Shown here one piece after another: positions 9,063-17,901 of a stretch of DNA of 64,000 nucleotides. The stretch comes from Alphaproteobacteria bacterium (GTDB lineage Bacteria; Pseudomonadota; Alphaproteobacteria; Sphingomonadales; Kordiimonadaceae): the NCBI GenBank assembly GCA_013372975.1, contig JABXIS010000049.1:20250-84249 (forward strand), given 5' to 3'. The notes under the pieces were generated by a model that was given only the letters and a program-made list of their open reading frames with translations, had not been told where the DNA came from and made no database searches. Numbering within the stretch: the stretch's first letter is position 1; every line of letters starts with the position of its first letter. Both the position numbers and the translations under genes were made by a program.

Positions 9063-10082
9063 TCAATGGCGGGATCGCCGGGCGGTACGGTTTTTGAGAA
9101 ACGCGCGACCTGATTGTTCGATAGCCTCCGCGACGCGGTCCGGAGCCTGGAAGCCGAACGTATCGGTAAAACGCGTTGCATCGATCAACAGCTCGCCGAA
9201 AAGCCCTGACATTTGGCGTCTTCGGCCCGCCAGTGTGCCAAGGGCGACAAGCAGGCCCGTCGGGACGGGCAAGAGGCCGGCGCCGCGCCCCATGCCGTGG
9301 CGCAGTGCCTTGATCACATCCCTGAGTGCCAGCGCGGGTGACCCTGTTATTAGATAATTGCCGGAAAGGCCTGGATCGGGCGGCGTCTCGCACAGGTGCG
9401 CTATGGCGTTTGCCAGGGTCTCAAGGTCGATGACGCTGCGCCGGTTGCGGGCCAAGCCGAAAGGGAGCGGCAGGCCAGTTGCGGCCAGTCTTTGCAAGAG
9501 CGCCCAGTTGCCCCGGGCCGCTGCACCCACAATCAGTGGCGGACGCAAGGATACCGCAAGAGCCTCACGATTTTCTGCGAACGCCTGCACATGGCCTTCT
9601 GCCGCGCGCTTGGACCGGGCGAAAGGCGTCTGGGGCGAAAGGTCCGTCCGGTCGTCAATAACTATGCTCACGCTATTGGGGGCAATGGCTGCGACACTGC
9701 TCAAATGGATGAACCGCTTGGCGCCGGCTTTTTGGGCTGCTGCCGCCAGGTTGGCTGTGGCTTGGGCGTTGGACCGCATGAAAGCGTCTTCTTCAGGCTG
9801 ACCGGACAGAATATGGCCCAGCCCGGCCAGATGCACGACGGTTTGGACTCCCTGCATCGCTTCGTCGAGGGGCGTATCATCGGCAAGATCGCCTGTCTCG
9901 AAGACGTCAGTATTCGGAAGCGAGGCAAGCGCAGGATCGACACGGCCCTGGTCGCGCACCGCGAGACGGAGCGGATGGCCGCAGCGGGCAAGCACAGGTG
10001 CGACAAAGGAGCCGACGAACCCCGTGGCACCGGTCAGCAGGATGCGGTGGTTGCTTGCGTCAGGATTTGACGGCCTGTCCAC
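9063..10082 (-). CDS. NAD-dependent epimerase/dehydratase-like SDR lacking the catalytic Tyr
   Basis: This 339-residue extended SDR starts with the glycine motif LLTGATGFVGSFVAP and has HLSSVAAIAP at the third beta-strand position. Family members epimerise, reduce or dehydrate nucleotide sugars; related genes next to PglC-like transferases often make the first sugar. The usual YxxxK catalytic motif reads FARSK here, so the tyrosine is replaced by phenylalanine (codon TTC) while the lysine is kept. This could weaken or change the activity. The GTG start at 10082 overlaps the 3' end of wecC by 23 bases, which implies coupling. The product could be a reductase or epimerase of unknown substrate. 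Confidence 0.8.
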   Translation of the reverse strand: MDRPSNPDASNHRILLTGATGFVGSFVAPVLARCGHPLRLAVRDQGRVDPALASLPNTDVFETGDLADDTPLDEAMQGVQTVVHLAGLGHILSGQPEEDAFMRSNAQATANLAAAAQKAGAKRFIHLSSVAAIAPNSVSIVIDDRTDLSPQTPFARSKRAAEGHVQAFAENREALAVSLRPPLIVGAAARGNWALLQRLAATGLPLPFGLARNRRSVIDLETLANAIAHLCETPPDPGLSGNYLITGSPALALRDVIKALRHGMGRGAGLLPVPTGLLVALGTLAGRRRQMSGLFGELLIDATRFTDTFGFQAPDRVAEAIEQSGRAFLKNRTARRSRH

Positions 10083-11310
10083 GCCAGATCCCCCTTGTGT
10101 CGATCAGGACCTTCTCAGCCAGAATGTCGGCCGGGATCTGTTTGAACGGCTTGTGATCGACAAGCAGCACCAGGATATCGGCCTCTGCCAGAGCGGTTTC
10201 CGTGTCCACGAGGTCAATGTTGCGGCCCACCATGCTTTCAGGCAGCTCCTCGATATTAGGCTCGACGGCCATCAGGCGCCCCGAAAGGCGGTCCGCCAGT
10301 GTGCTGGTGATTTCAAGTGCCGGGCTTGAGCGGAGGTCGTCAATGTCGGGTTTGAAGGCCAGGCCGAAACAGGCCACCTTCGGTCCCTTGAAGCGATCGG
10401 CGGCGGCAAGAACCTTCGCGACCACGGTATGTGGCTTGCTGTCATTCACTTCACGTGCCGTGCGGATCAGCCGGGCTTCCTCAGGCGCTGCGCCTACGAT
10501 GAACCAGGGGTCCACTGCGATACAGTGGCCCCCGACTCCGGGGCCGGGCTGGAGGATATTCACGCGCGGGTGACGGTTCGCCAGTGAAATCAGCTCCCAG
10601 ACATCAATGTCCAGCCGATCGGCGATCAGCGACAGTTCGTTGGCGAAGGCGATATTGACATCGCGAAAGGCGTTTTCGGACAATTTCGCCAGTTCGGCCG
10701 TCCGGGCATTGGTGCGAACGCAACTTCCCTTGACGAAAATTTCATAGAGCGCCTGAGCCTTGAGCGCACAGGCGTCTGTGATGCCGCCGATAATTCGGTC
10801 ATTTTCTACCAGTTCGATCAGAACCCGGCCCGGCAGGACCCGCTCCGGGCAGTGGGCAACATGATAGCGCGTGCCGCACGTGCCCTTGAGGTCCGGGCGG
10901 ACTTCTTCGATCCAGGCAACCATCTGGTCGGTTGCCCCCGGTGGGACGGTCGATTCAAGCACGATCAGGTTGCCGTCGCGGATGAAGGGCGCGATCGAGC
11001 GGGTCGCCGCCTCGACATAGCTGACATCGGGCTTGTAGCCTTCGGTGAAAGGCGTTGGCACTGCGATAATGAAGGCATCTGCTTCGGCAGGTGTCGTTTG
11101 CGCCCTGAGACTGCCGTTCGAGACAACGCCCTGCAGCAGGCCGTCGAGATCGACTTCCACGATATGGGCCTTGCCGGAATTGATGATGTCGACCGCGCGC
11201 TGATTGACATCAACACCGGTCACCTTGAGGCCAGCGCGTGCGAACACGGCGGCGGTCGGAAGGCCGATATAACCGAGGCCGAGAACACAAAGCGAATTAA
11301 AGTGAGACAT
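10060..11310 (-). CDS. wecC: UDP-N-acetyl-D-mannosamine dehydrogenase
   Basis: The 416-residue product belongs to the UDP-glucose/GDP-mannose dehydrogenase family and oxidises UDP-ManNAc twice to UDP-ManNAcA with NAD. It has the N-terminal Rossmann motif [18 protein letters not shown], the [18 protein letters not shown] helix with its conserved Lys and Asn, and the catalytic cysteine in [15 protein letters not shown]. The C-terminal UDP-binding domain begins near [17 protein letters not shown]. Its length is normal for the family. It overlaps the upstream wecB by 14 bases, so epimerase and dehydrogenase are made together. The pathway points to an acidic amino sugar in the polymer. A related 6-dehydrogenase specificity is possible, but the wecB neighbour supports ManNAc. 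Confidence 0.92.
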   Translation of the reverse strand: MSHFNSLCVLGLGYIGLPTAAVFARAGLKVTGVDVNQRAVDIINSGKAHIVEVDLDGLLQGVVSNGSLRAQTTPAEADAFIIAVPTPFTEGYKPDVSYVEAATRSIAPFIRDGNLIVLESTVPPGATDQMVAWIEEVRPDLKGTCGTRYHVAHCPERVLPGRVLIELVENDRIIGGITDACALKAQALYEIFVKGSCVRTNARTAELAKLSENAFRDVNIAFANELSLIADRLDIDVWELISLANRHPRVNILQPGPGVGGHCIAVDPWFIVGAAPEEARLIRTAREVNDSKPHTVVAKVLAAADRFKGPKVACFGLAFKPDIDDLRSSPALEITSTLADRLSGRLMAVEPNIEELPESMVGRNIDLVDTETALAEADILVLLVDHKPFKQIPADILAEKVLIDTRGIWRGQAVKS

Positions 11311-12418
11311 GACTAATCACTTTCAGAATTTGGCTGGCCGCGGTGCCGTCGCCATAGGGGTTATGGGCCGTTGCCATCGATTGATAGTGGGACGCATCTT
11401 GCAGGAGCGCCGTCGCTTCCGACAGGATGCGGTCCGGGTCGGTGCCCACTAGCTTCACAGTCCCTGCGGATACCGCCTCCGGGCGTTCTGTGGTATCGCG
11501 CATCACAAGCACAGGCTTGCCCAGTGAGGGCGCTTCCTCTTGAACGCCTCCGGAATCCGTCAGGATGATATGGCTGCGGTTCATCAGATAGACAAAGCTT
11601 GGATAATCCTGGGGCGCAATCAGATGGATGTTGCGCTGACCGCTGAGGCGGGCCTCGACCGGACCTTTCACGTTCGGGTTCAGGTGCACGGGATAGAGGA
11701 TCTCGCAGTCGTCGCGTTGCGCCAGATTGGCGATTGCGCTGCAAATATTCTCGAAGCCCTGGCCGAAGCTTTCGCGCCGGTGACCGGTCACCAGAATCAG
11801 TTTCTTGCCAGGGTCGAGAAAGTCGAATTGTCGCTCGAACGCGTCAACGGTGGCCGCGTCCCCAAGAATACGGTCGCGTGCCAGGAAAAGTGCGTCGACG
11901 ACCGTGTTGCCCGTAACAAAGATCCGGTCCGCAGCGATATTTTCCTGCAACAGATTTTGCCGCGCCTGCTCGGTCGGCGCGAAACAAAGGGCCGAAAGGC
12001 CATCCGTGATCAAACGGTTTGCCTCTTCAGGCCAAGGCGAATAGAGGTCGTGGGTCCGGAGGCCCGCCTCAACATGGCCAATAGGAATTTTCTGGTAATA
12101 GGCGGCCAGGGATGCCGACATGGTGGTGTTGGTGTCGCCATGTACCAGCACCATATCGGGTTTTTCGGTCTCAAGAATCTCGGTCAGGCCAGTCAGAATC
12201 CGTGCTGTTACATCCGCCAGCCCCTGGGCCGCTTTCATGACATCCAGATCATGGTCCACGCGGATATCGAAGAAGCTCATCACCTGGTCCAGCATGTCCC
12301 GGTGTTGGCCCGTCACGCACACCTTGTTGTCGATATCCGGTGCCGCTTCGAACGCCTTGACCACGGGCGCCATCTTGATCGCTTCCGGGCGGGTACCAAA
12401 TATCTGAAGAATTTTCAT
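11297..12418 (-). CDS. wecB: UDP-N-acetylglucosamine 2-epimerase (non-hydrolysing)
   Basis: This 373-residue GT-B fold enzyme interconverts UDP-GlcNAc and UDP-ManNAc in the cytoplasm. The family signatures are all present: [17 protein letters not shown] at the N-terminus, [36 protein letters not shown] around the active site, and [20 protein letters not shown] at the UDP-binding site. It is the first gene of the minus-strand run wecB-wecC-SDR-transferase. About 180 bases separate it from the divergent O-antigen ligase gene, and that gap must hold the promoters of both runs. The length is typical. Confidence 0.95.
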   Translation of the reverse strand: MKILQIFGTRPEAIKMAPVVKAFEAAPDIDNKVCVTGQHRDMLDQVMSFFDIRVDHDLDVMKAAQGLADVTARILTGLTEILETEKPDMVLVHGDTNTTMSASLAAYYQKIPIGHVEAGLRTHDLYSPWPEEANRLITDGLSALCFAPTEQARQNLLQENIAADRIFVTGNTVVDALFLARDRILGDAATVDAFERQFDFLDPGKKLILVTGHRRESFGQGFENICSAIANLAQRDDCEILYPVHLNPNVKGPVEARLSGQRNIHLIAPQDYPSFVYLMNRSHIILTDSGGVQEEAPSLGKPVLVMRDTTERPEAVSAGTVKLVGTDPDRILSEATALLQDASHYQSMATAHNPYGDGTAASQILKVISHVSL

Positions 12419-12600
12419 GAATTTCTCTTGCAGTAGAGGCTGAAAAAATAAAGCCCAAAAAATTGAAATCGCATCATGTCCGGGGAAATGGCAACGTTCC
12501 GAATATGCAGGCTACCTGTTTGTTTCCATAGATCAATACACAGGCGTTCTGCCATTTACAATATTCAATTCGGCAGCAAACAGGTGCCTTCTGGAGGAAA

Positions 12601-14031
12601 GTGAGCCGGTGTCGGACAATAGGGTGTTTCAAGCGTCAAGACTTTGCTATGAAAGCGGTACCTGATTGGCACTTCTTAAAAAGAGCGAAAGGCACAGACG
12701 ACCCTATGTTGCGGTTTCTGATATTCTTTCTGTTGGCCCTGTCGCCGCTTCCACTGGCGAGTGCCCGTCCTATATGGCAATGGACCTGGGTCTGCGTCAT
12801 CGCCTTGATGACGCTGGTCTTGTGTATCCGGACCCTTCGTACGCGACTACCCGAGATGCCCGGACTGATGCGCTGGGCCATAGGACTTGTTGGCGGTTTT
12901 ATCGTCTGGGGCTTTGTGCAGGCGTGGTTACCGGTCGGACATTTTGTCGATGTTGGCGCGTTGAGTGCCGAAGGGATGGTGCCAGGGGTGCTGTCCGTCA
13001 ACCCATCGGCCACGCTGGCGGTTAGTCTCTATTTTCTGGCCCACCTGTTGTTTTTCATATGCGTGTTTGTGACCTGCCGGCGCGAGCAGGACCCGGCACG
13101 CTTTGTCCGCAATCTCGGAATCATTGTAGCGCTTTATGCGCTATACGGGTTCGCGGTGTTCGTGACCGGAAACAAATACATCCTCTGGTTCGAGAAATGG
13201 GCAAACCCCGAATATCTCACCGCAACCTTCGTCAACAGGAACAGTTTCGCGGCCTATGCAGGGCTCGGACTATTGTGTTTGCTAACACACGCCCACACAC
13301 AGATGCGTACGAATTCGATCAACAACATCGAGGATTTGGTCCATGTTTTCACGCGGGTTTGGTGGCTCCCGGTTTCCATTCTTCTCGTAACCTTCTCACT
13401 GATGCTGACCGGATCACGTGCTGGCTTCATATCGGTGGCGCTCGGCGTGGCGACACTGCTCCTCTTGAATATTTTGGGTGGCCGGGGGGAGCGTACGTGG
13501 CAACGGAAGAAACTTATCAGCGCGGTAGCCATAACCGTGGCAGCTATTGGTATCTTCTCCTTCAGCAGCGATGACCTTGGCGACCGGTTGTCGGTCGGTG
13601 TTGGCAATGATGCCCGCCTGGCTGTATACCCGCTTGTCGTTGATGCCATCGCTGACCAGCCGGCGGCGGGATTTGGTCTCGGGACATTTGAGGAAAGCTT
13701 CCGGATTTACCGCACCAGCACCATTCGCGACCTGTATTTCGACCGCGGCCACAATGACTATCTGGAGCTCGCCATGACCGCGGGCATCCCGGCCGCGCTT
13801 GTATTGCTGCTGGCTTTCGCGATGGCTGCACTTGTCTTGTGGCGCGGCTGGCGACACTCACGATCCATGGGGCCCTATATCGCGCCGGGTCTTGCGGCCA
13901 TGGTGCAGCTGGCGGCCCATTCGCTGGTCGATTTCTCGCTCCAGATGCCCGCAGTTTCCTATCTTTGGGTGGCGGTGATTGCAGTCAGCCTGGCAGCCGC
14001 AACCAAGCGAAACGAACCCCGCGGGGCTTGA
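12601..14031 (+). CDS. O-antigen ligase/Wzy_C family membrane protein
   Basis: The 476-residue product has about ten to twelve hydrophobic helices. A periplasmic loop lies near residues 325-395, between the FSFSSDDLGDRLSV region and DRGHNDYLELAMTAG. The motif LMLTGSRAGFISVALG and the later HNDYLEL are hallmarks of the O-antigen ligase domain (Wzy_C/WaaL type). These proteins ligate polysaccharide to lipid A core or polymerise repeats. The start is uncertain: GTG 12601 has GGAGG only three bases upstream, and ATG at 12649 and 12706 are in frame. With the Wzy-like gene at the window start, the locus has two polymerase/ligase-type proteins. It is transcribed divergently from wecB. Confidence 0.8.
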   Translation: MSRCRTIGCFKRQDFAMKAVPDWHFLKRAKGTDDPMLRFLIFFLLALSPLPLASARPIWQWTWVCVIALMTLVLCIRTLRTRLPEMPGLMRWAIGLVGGFIVWGFVQAWLPVGHFVDVGALSAEGMVPGVLSVNPSATLAVSLYFLAHLLFFICVFVTCRREQDPARFVRNLGIIVALYALYGFAVFVTGNKYILWFEKWANPEYLTATFVNRNSFAAYAGLGLLCLLTHAHTQMRTNSINNIEDLVHVFTRVWWLPVSILLVTFSLMLTGSRAGFISVALGVATLLLLNILGGRGERTWQRKKLISAVAITVAAIGIFSFSSDDLGDRLSVGVGNDARLAVYPLVVDAIADQPAAGFGLGTFEESFRIYRTSTIRDLYFDRGHNDYLELAMTAGIPAALVLLLAFAMAALVLWRGWRHSRSMGPYIAPGLAAMVQLAAHSLVDFSLQMPAVSYLWVAVIAVSLAAATKRNEPRGA

Positions 14032-14043
14032 AGAAGGGACGAC

Positions 14044-14727
14044 TTAAAGCTTGGCCAGAAGATATTCTTGCGCTGCTTCATCGGGGCTCAGGAAAACAAA
14101 CCAATCCAGTAGGTCGAACTTGGTGCCATATTGGCGCGTGCCCAGAGGGCTGCGCTCATAGGCGATGGCAAACTGTTTCCGCATAAGCTCCCGTTGGGTT
14201 TCGTCGAACCCGCTATATGCCAGAATTCCAACATGAATGCGCGGCAGCAGAAGCCGTGGCTCATAGCTGGCGGTCTCCACAGAAGCCTGCCATGCCTTTG
14301 CCGCATCCACCGGACGTGAAGGGTTGGTCATCAAATAGGCGGTAGCCAGTTGGTGCCAGATATAGGGTTCGAAACGGGCCTGCCGCAAGCTATTTTCAAA
14401 ATGCGATACGGCCATATCGGCCCAAGCGGCCCGATCTTCAGGATTCTCTTCGCGCTGGGCTTTCAATAGATAGGTCAACCCGAGGGATCCCTCAGCGTCG
14501 GGCGTTGAGGCGATCGCCAGCGCGCCAAGGCGAGAGGATTCCAGCGCATCAATTTCCGCAGCGTACACGGGTTCGGCTTCTGTGAGTTTCTTGTGGATCG
14601 GGGCACCGGGTACCAGTGCCAACTCATGAAGGAGGCGGGGGGCAGCGATCATAATCATAGTGACGGCGAGGATCATCATGAGGCCCGCTTGCCACCAGCG
14701 CCGGGATGATTTTCTGTCAGAATACAC
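14044..14727 (-). CDS. Membrane-anchored TPR-like protein of unknown function
   Basis: This is a 227-residue protein with one N-terminal transmembrane helix (about residues 13-35, rich in Met, Ile and Leu) followed by a helical, mainly soluble domain. The regular helix pattern (for example WADMAVSHFENSLRQARFEPYIWHQLATAY split over two helices) looks like two or three degenerate TPR units. I do not recognise a named family. The GTG start has AGGAAGG upstream. It begins 14 bases after the acyl-CoA ligase on the same strand, so they probably share a transcript, and it converges on the O-antigen ligase gene. A scaffold role at the inner membrane for polysaccharide export is possible but unproven. 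Confidence 0.55.
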   Translation of the reverse strand: MYSDRKSSRRWWQAGLMMILAVTMIMIAAPRLLHELALVPGAPIHKKLTEAEPVYAAEIDALESSRLGALAIASTPDAEGSLGLTYLLKAQREENPEDRAAWADMAVSHFENSLRQARFEPYIWHQLATAYLMTNPSRPVDAAKAWQASVETASYEPRLLLPRIHVGILAYSGFDETQRELMRKQFAIAYERSPLGTRQYGTKFDLLDWFVFLSPDEAAQEYLLAKL

Positions 14728-14741
14728 CCTGTTCTGCCTTC

Positions 14742-16544
14742 CTAATGATACAACCCTTCAAGCGTGTCGCGATAGACGTCGCTCACGATATGGCGCCGCA
14801 GTTTAAGTGTTGGCGTCATCTGCTCATTCTCGATCGTAAAGGCTTCTTTTGCCAGCGCAAATTTTCGAACTTTTTCAAGGTTTGACAGTCGTTTGTTCAC
14901 GCGAGTTACAGCTGCATCAAGGGCCTTTTTCAGGTCAGGGTCGTCTCTAAGGACTTCAAATCCGCCGGATTTTCCATTTTCCTTGGCCCAGTCTCGTAGC
15001 CAGTCCATATCGGGAACAATCAGGCCAACAAGATGAGGTTTTTTATCGCCATAGACCATTGCCTGGGCGATCTCATCTTCAAGGGCGAGCATGCCTTCAA
15101 TGCGCTGTGGTGACACATTGTCGCCCCCTGCATTGACGATGATATCTTTCTTCCGGTCGGTAATTTCCAGGTGCCCATCGTCATCAAAACGGCCTACGTC
15201 ACCTGTGTGTAACCAGCCGTCTACAAGGGTTTTCGCGGTTGACCTCTCGTCGTGCCAATAGCCTTTCATAACAAGTTCGCCGCGCACCAAGATTTCGCCA
15301 TCATCCGCGATTTTGACCTCGGTATTGGAAAGCAATGTGCCCACAGTGTGAATTTTTGGCGCGGCCGGTGGGTTGACTGAAATGATTGGCCCGCTCTCAG
15401 TTTGGCCATATCCCTGCAGGAGAGGCAGGCCCAGGCTTGTGAAAAACATGCCCACGTCGGGCGCCAGAGGCGCGCCGCCTGATACCAGTGCTTTCAGGCG
15501 TCCGCCAAACTGCTTCTTTACCTTCCGGCGCACAGTTAGGTCCAGAAACAGGTTTTCAGCCTTTTCCTTTAGGCTGAGAGGTTCTTCTGCCTTGAATTTT
15601 TTGGTGCCGAGCTCGATCGCCCGGTTGAAAAAGTCAGCCTTCCTGCCGCCACCCTTGAGAATGGCACGGCTGATACGCGTGCGCAGCATTTCAAACAGGC
15701 GCGGCACCACTACCATCACGGTTGGTTTGGCTTCAGCCATATTGGCTGCAAGCTTATCCAGGTTTTCCGCGTACCAGATTTCGGCCCCTATTGTCAGCGG
15801 CCAGCACTGGCCTGCTGTGTGTTCATAAGCATGGCTGAGCGGTAGGAAGGAAAGGAAAGCATTATCCTTCAGGCCCAGGTCATTGAAAACGATCGCCGCC
15901 GCTTCACTATTATGCAGGATTGCGCCGTGGTGGATCATTACGCCTTTTGGCGCCCCGCCCGTGCCGCTTGTATAGATGAGGCACGCGATATCGTGACGCG
16001 ACACGCTTTGAGCCAGGCTGCGATATTTGGAGACATCAGGCTCCTGCGCCGCCAACGCTGTATCCCATTGGTGCACAGTTACATTCAGGCTTTGCTCAAG
16101 CTTTACTTCTTCCATTGTAATAGTGTGCTCAAGATCATCAGACTGATGGGCTGCTTTGAGGAAAGTGCGAGCAAGCGTTTTGGTCGAGACAATAGCCGCT
16201 TTCGCGCCGGAGTTTTCCAGAATATGCAGATGATCTCTTGCTGTATATGTGGTGTAGGCTGGCACACTGATCGCGCCCAGCGCCATCACCGCAAAATCAG
16301 CAATCAGCCATTCAGGGCGGTTTTCAGAAACAATGACTACCCTGTCGCCTGCCCGAACACCAAGTGCCTCAAGAGCTGCTGCAAGCCGGGCTACTTGTTC
16401 GGCTGTCTGTGCCCATGTCAAATGCTGCCACTTGCCACCCTTCTTGGCATAAAGAAGTGGTTTGCCCGAAAGTGTGCTTGCCTGATCAAAAAACATTGAA
16501 GTCAGGCTTTGCCATTTTTTGATCGGACACGGTGTGGCTGTCAT
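14742..16544 (-). CDS. Long-chain fatty-acid-CoA ligase (AMP-forming)
   Basis: The 600-residue product is an ANL-superfamily adenylating enzyme that activates a fatty acid to acyl-AMP and then acyl-CoA. The P-loop-like motif IYTSGTGGAPKGVMIHH lies near residue 180, the YGQTESGP adenine-binding motif lies in the middle, and GWLHTGDVGRFDDDGHLEIT with DRKKDIIVNAGGDNVSP marks the hinge to the mobile C-terminal domain. The overall length and the long insert around LKEKAENLFLDLTVRRKVKK match FadD15-type long-chain ligases. I chose the ATG at 16544, because GGGAGA lies upstream of it; the frame is open for 23 further codons upstream. It precedes the TPR-like gene. The acyl specificity is unknown. 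Confidence 0.88.
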   Translation of the reverse strand: MTATPCPIKKWQSLTSMFFDQASTLSGKPLLYAKKGGKWQHLTWAQTAEQVARLAAALEALGVRAGDRVVIVSENRPEWLIADFAVMALGAISVPAYTTYTARDHLHILENSGAKAAIVSTKTLARTFLKAAHQSDDLEHTITMEEVKLEQSLNVTVHQWDTALAAQEPDVSKYRSLAQSVSRHDIACLIYTSGTGGAPKGVMIHHGAILHNSEAAAIVFNDLGLKDNAFLSFLPLSHAYEHTAGQCWPLTIGAEIWYAENLDKLAANMAEAKPTVMVVVPRLFEMLRTRISRAILKGGGRKADFFNRAIELGTKKFKAEEPLSLKEKAENLFLDLTVRRKVKKQFGGRLKALVSGGAPLAPDVGMFFTSLGLPLLQGYGQTESGPIISVNPPAAPKIHTVGTLLSNTEVKIADDGEILVRGELVMKGYWHDERSTAKTLVDGWLHTGDVGRFDDDGHLEITDRKKDIIVNAGGDNVSPQRIEGMLALEDEIAQAMVYGDKKPHLVGLIVPDMDWLRDWAKENGKSGGFEVLRDDPDLKKALDAAVTRVNKRLSNLEKVRKFALAKEAFTIENEQMTPTLKLRRHIVSDVYRDTLEGLYH

Positions 16545-16773
16545 TGGTCGAGTCTCCCTTCCTTTTCCCCCCAAAGGAAAAATCTTTGTCGCGCAAAAAT
16601 TCGGTTCTCGCAAGTCAGAACCACAGTGACTGCGCTGTCATTTCGGGTGTTAACGAATAATCTACGAAAAAGTCGTCTAATGCCCCTGTTCACTCTTGCA
16701 AGCGTGCGCATTGGGTGCCATTAGGAGTGAAACAGGGCTTCTTTTACCCTACGGTAAAGTGGATTTTCTGGCC

Positions 16774-17901
16774 ATGGCAGGCACAAGAAACGACATATCC
16801 GATCCCCAGCCCGGCAAAGCCGGTGTCCGAGACGACTTTTCAGCAGAAACGCATGCAGAAGGTGAAGAACGCCGTTTGCATTTGCGCGCCTTTGACTATT
16901 GGCTCTCGCTCAAGGGAGAGCTTGAATTTCCTTTGTTCAAAGACCTGCGCCCAGAAGGCTTGGCGCCTTATCGGCATAACAGCCTCCTTCTTGAGCTGAC
17001 CGAAGGAGGCGCAATTGTTCGGTATGTTGGCGATCATATCAGCATGCTGGTTGATGCACCGATCGCCAAAGGTACGAATTTGAGTGCCTTTCCGGATTCT
17101 GCTTTCGCTCAAGCACTTCTTGGGCAGTTTGACACAGATGAAGGGCGTGGCCGTGCCGTCGAGTTTGAATTTGTCGAAGATCTGCTGGATTGTCGCGGCA
17201 TTATGCTGCCTTTCAGCCATACAGGCCTAAAGCCCCATTTCTCCATGGTTGTGGTCAACTTCCGCAGACGGGAAGGTCTCGAGCATGTGGAGACCTTTGC
17301 GCTAGAAGAAGCGGTTAGCAGCTGCGAGCGAGCTGCAGGCCAGGTGGTGCATCTGGATGGCGGCAGCAGAGGAAGCTTGTACCGTGCTCTGGCCGCCGCG
17401 TTTGCCCTTCATGAAGAGGCAGAACGGACACCGGATGCTTTCAAGGCGTTGTTAAAAGAGGCGGGCTTGAAACAACAGAAACGGGCACCCTTCACACCGG
17501 CTCTCAAGCTGACGTTTGGGAAGGATTACGACAAGACCCGTTTGACTGAATATGCAGCTGCTCTTGCCTATGCAAAGCGCAATGGCGTTGCGGCTGATGG
17601 CCTTGCCGAGTTTCTTGAAAAAGAACCCGGCGGCATAAAAGGATGTGTAAGGGAAGAGCGCGCTGCCCGCCGTGGTGAGAGCGGCACGGCGTCCGCCACC
17701 CTCCAGCAAAAGGCGGAAGCTGCGTTGGCTGCAGCGCCAGAGGCAAGCCTTGAAAGCCTGAAAACAGATACGGAATTTTGTCTGGTTATTGCCCGTCCGA
17801 AAGAAGGCGGGGGACTTGAGGCAATCGGCGTCGCAGATGTCGGGCAAAACACAATAGATGCCGCTATTCGGCGACATGCAGAAAAAATTAAAACACCATG
17901 A
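16774..17901 (+). CDS. PAS_5-type domain protein coupled to glutamate dehydrogenase
   Basis: The N-terminal half (about residues 35-180) matches the PAS_5 style domain common in Alphaproteobacteria: a conserved RAFDYWLSLKGELEFPLFKD segment followed by ITASFLS-region strands and LDCRGIMLPFSHTGLKPH. PAS domains sense small ligands or mediate interactions. The rest (about 190-375) is a helical, Lys/Arg/Ala-rich stretch that I cannot assign. No kinase, cyclase or DNA-binding domain is visible. The start is uncertain; ATG 16774 fits the domain, but the frame is open back to a TTG at 16696. Its stop overlaps the glutamate dehydrogenase start (ATGA), so co-translation is likely and a sensing or regulatory link with nitrogen/carbon metabolism is an inference. 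Confidence 0.6.
   Translation: MAGTRNDISDPQPGKAGVRDDFSAETHAEGEERRLHLRAFDYWLSLKGELEFPLFKDLRPEGLAPYRHNSLLLELTEGGAIVRYVGDHISMLVDAPIAKGTNLSAFPDSAFAQALLGQFDTDEGRGRAVEFEFVEDLLDCRGIMLPFSHTGLKPHFSMVVVNFRRREGLEHVETFALEEAVSSCERAAGQVVHLDGGSRGSLYRALAAAFALHEEAERTPDAFKALLKEAGLKQQKRAPFTPALKLTFGKDYDKTRLTEYAAALAYAKRNGVAADGLAEFLEKEPGGIKGCVREERAARRGESGTASATLQQKAEAALAAAPEASLESLKTDTEFCLVIARPKEGGGLEAIGVADVGQNTIDAAIRRHAEKIKTP

Noticed and set aside
11540..12436. Open frame of about 300 codons antisense to wecB
   Set aside because: wecB motifs on the other strand are unmistakable.
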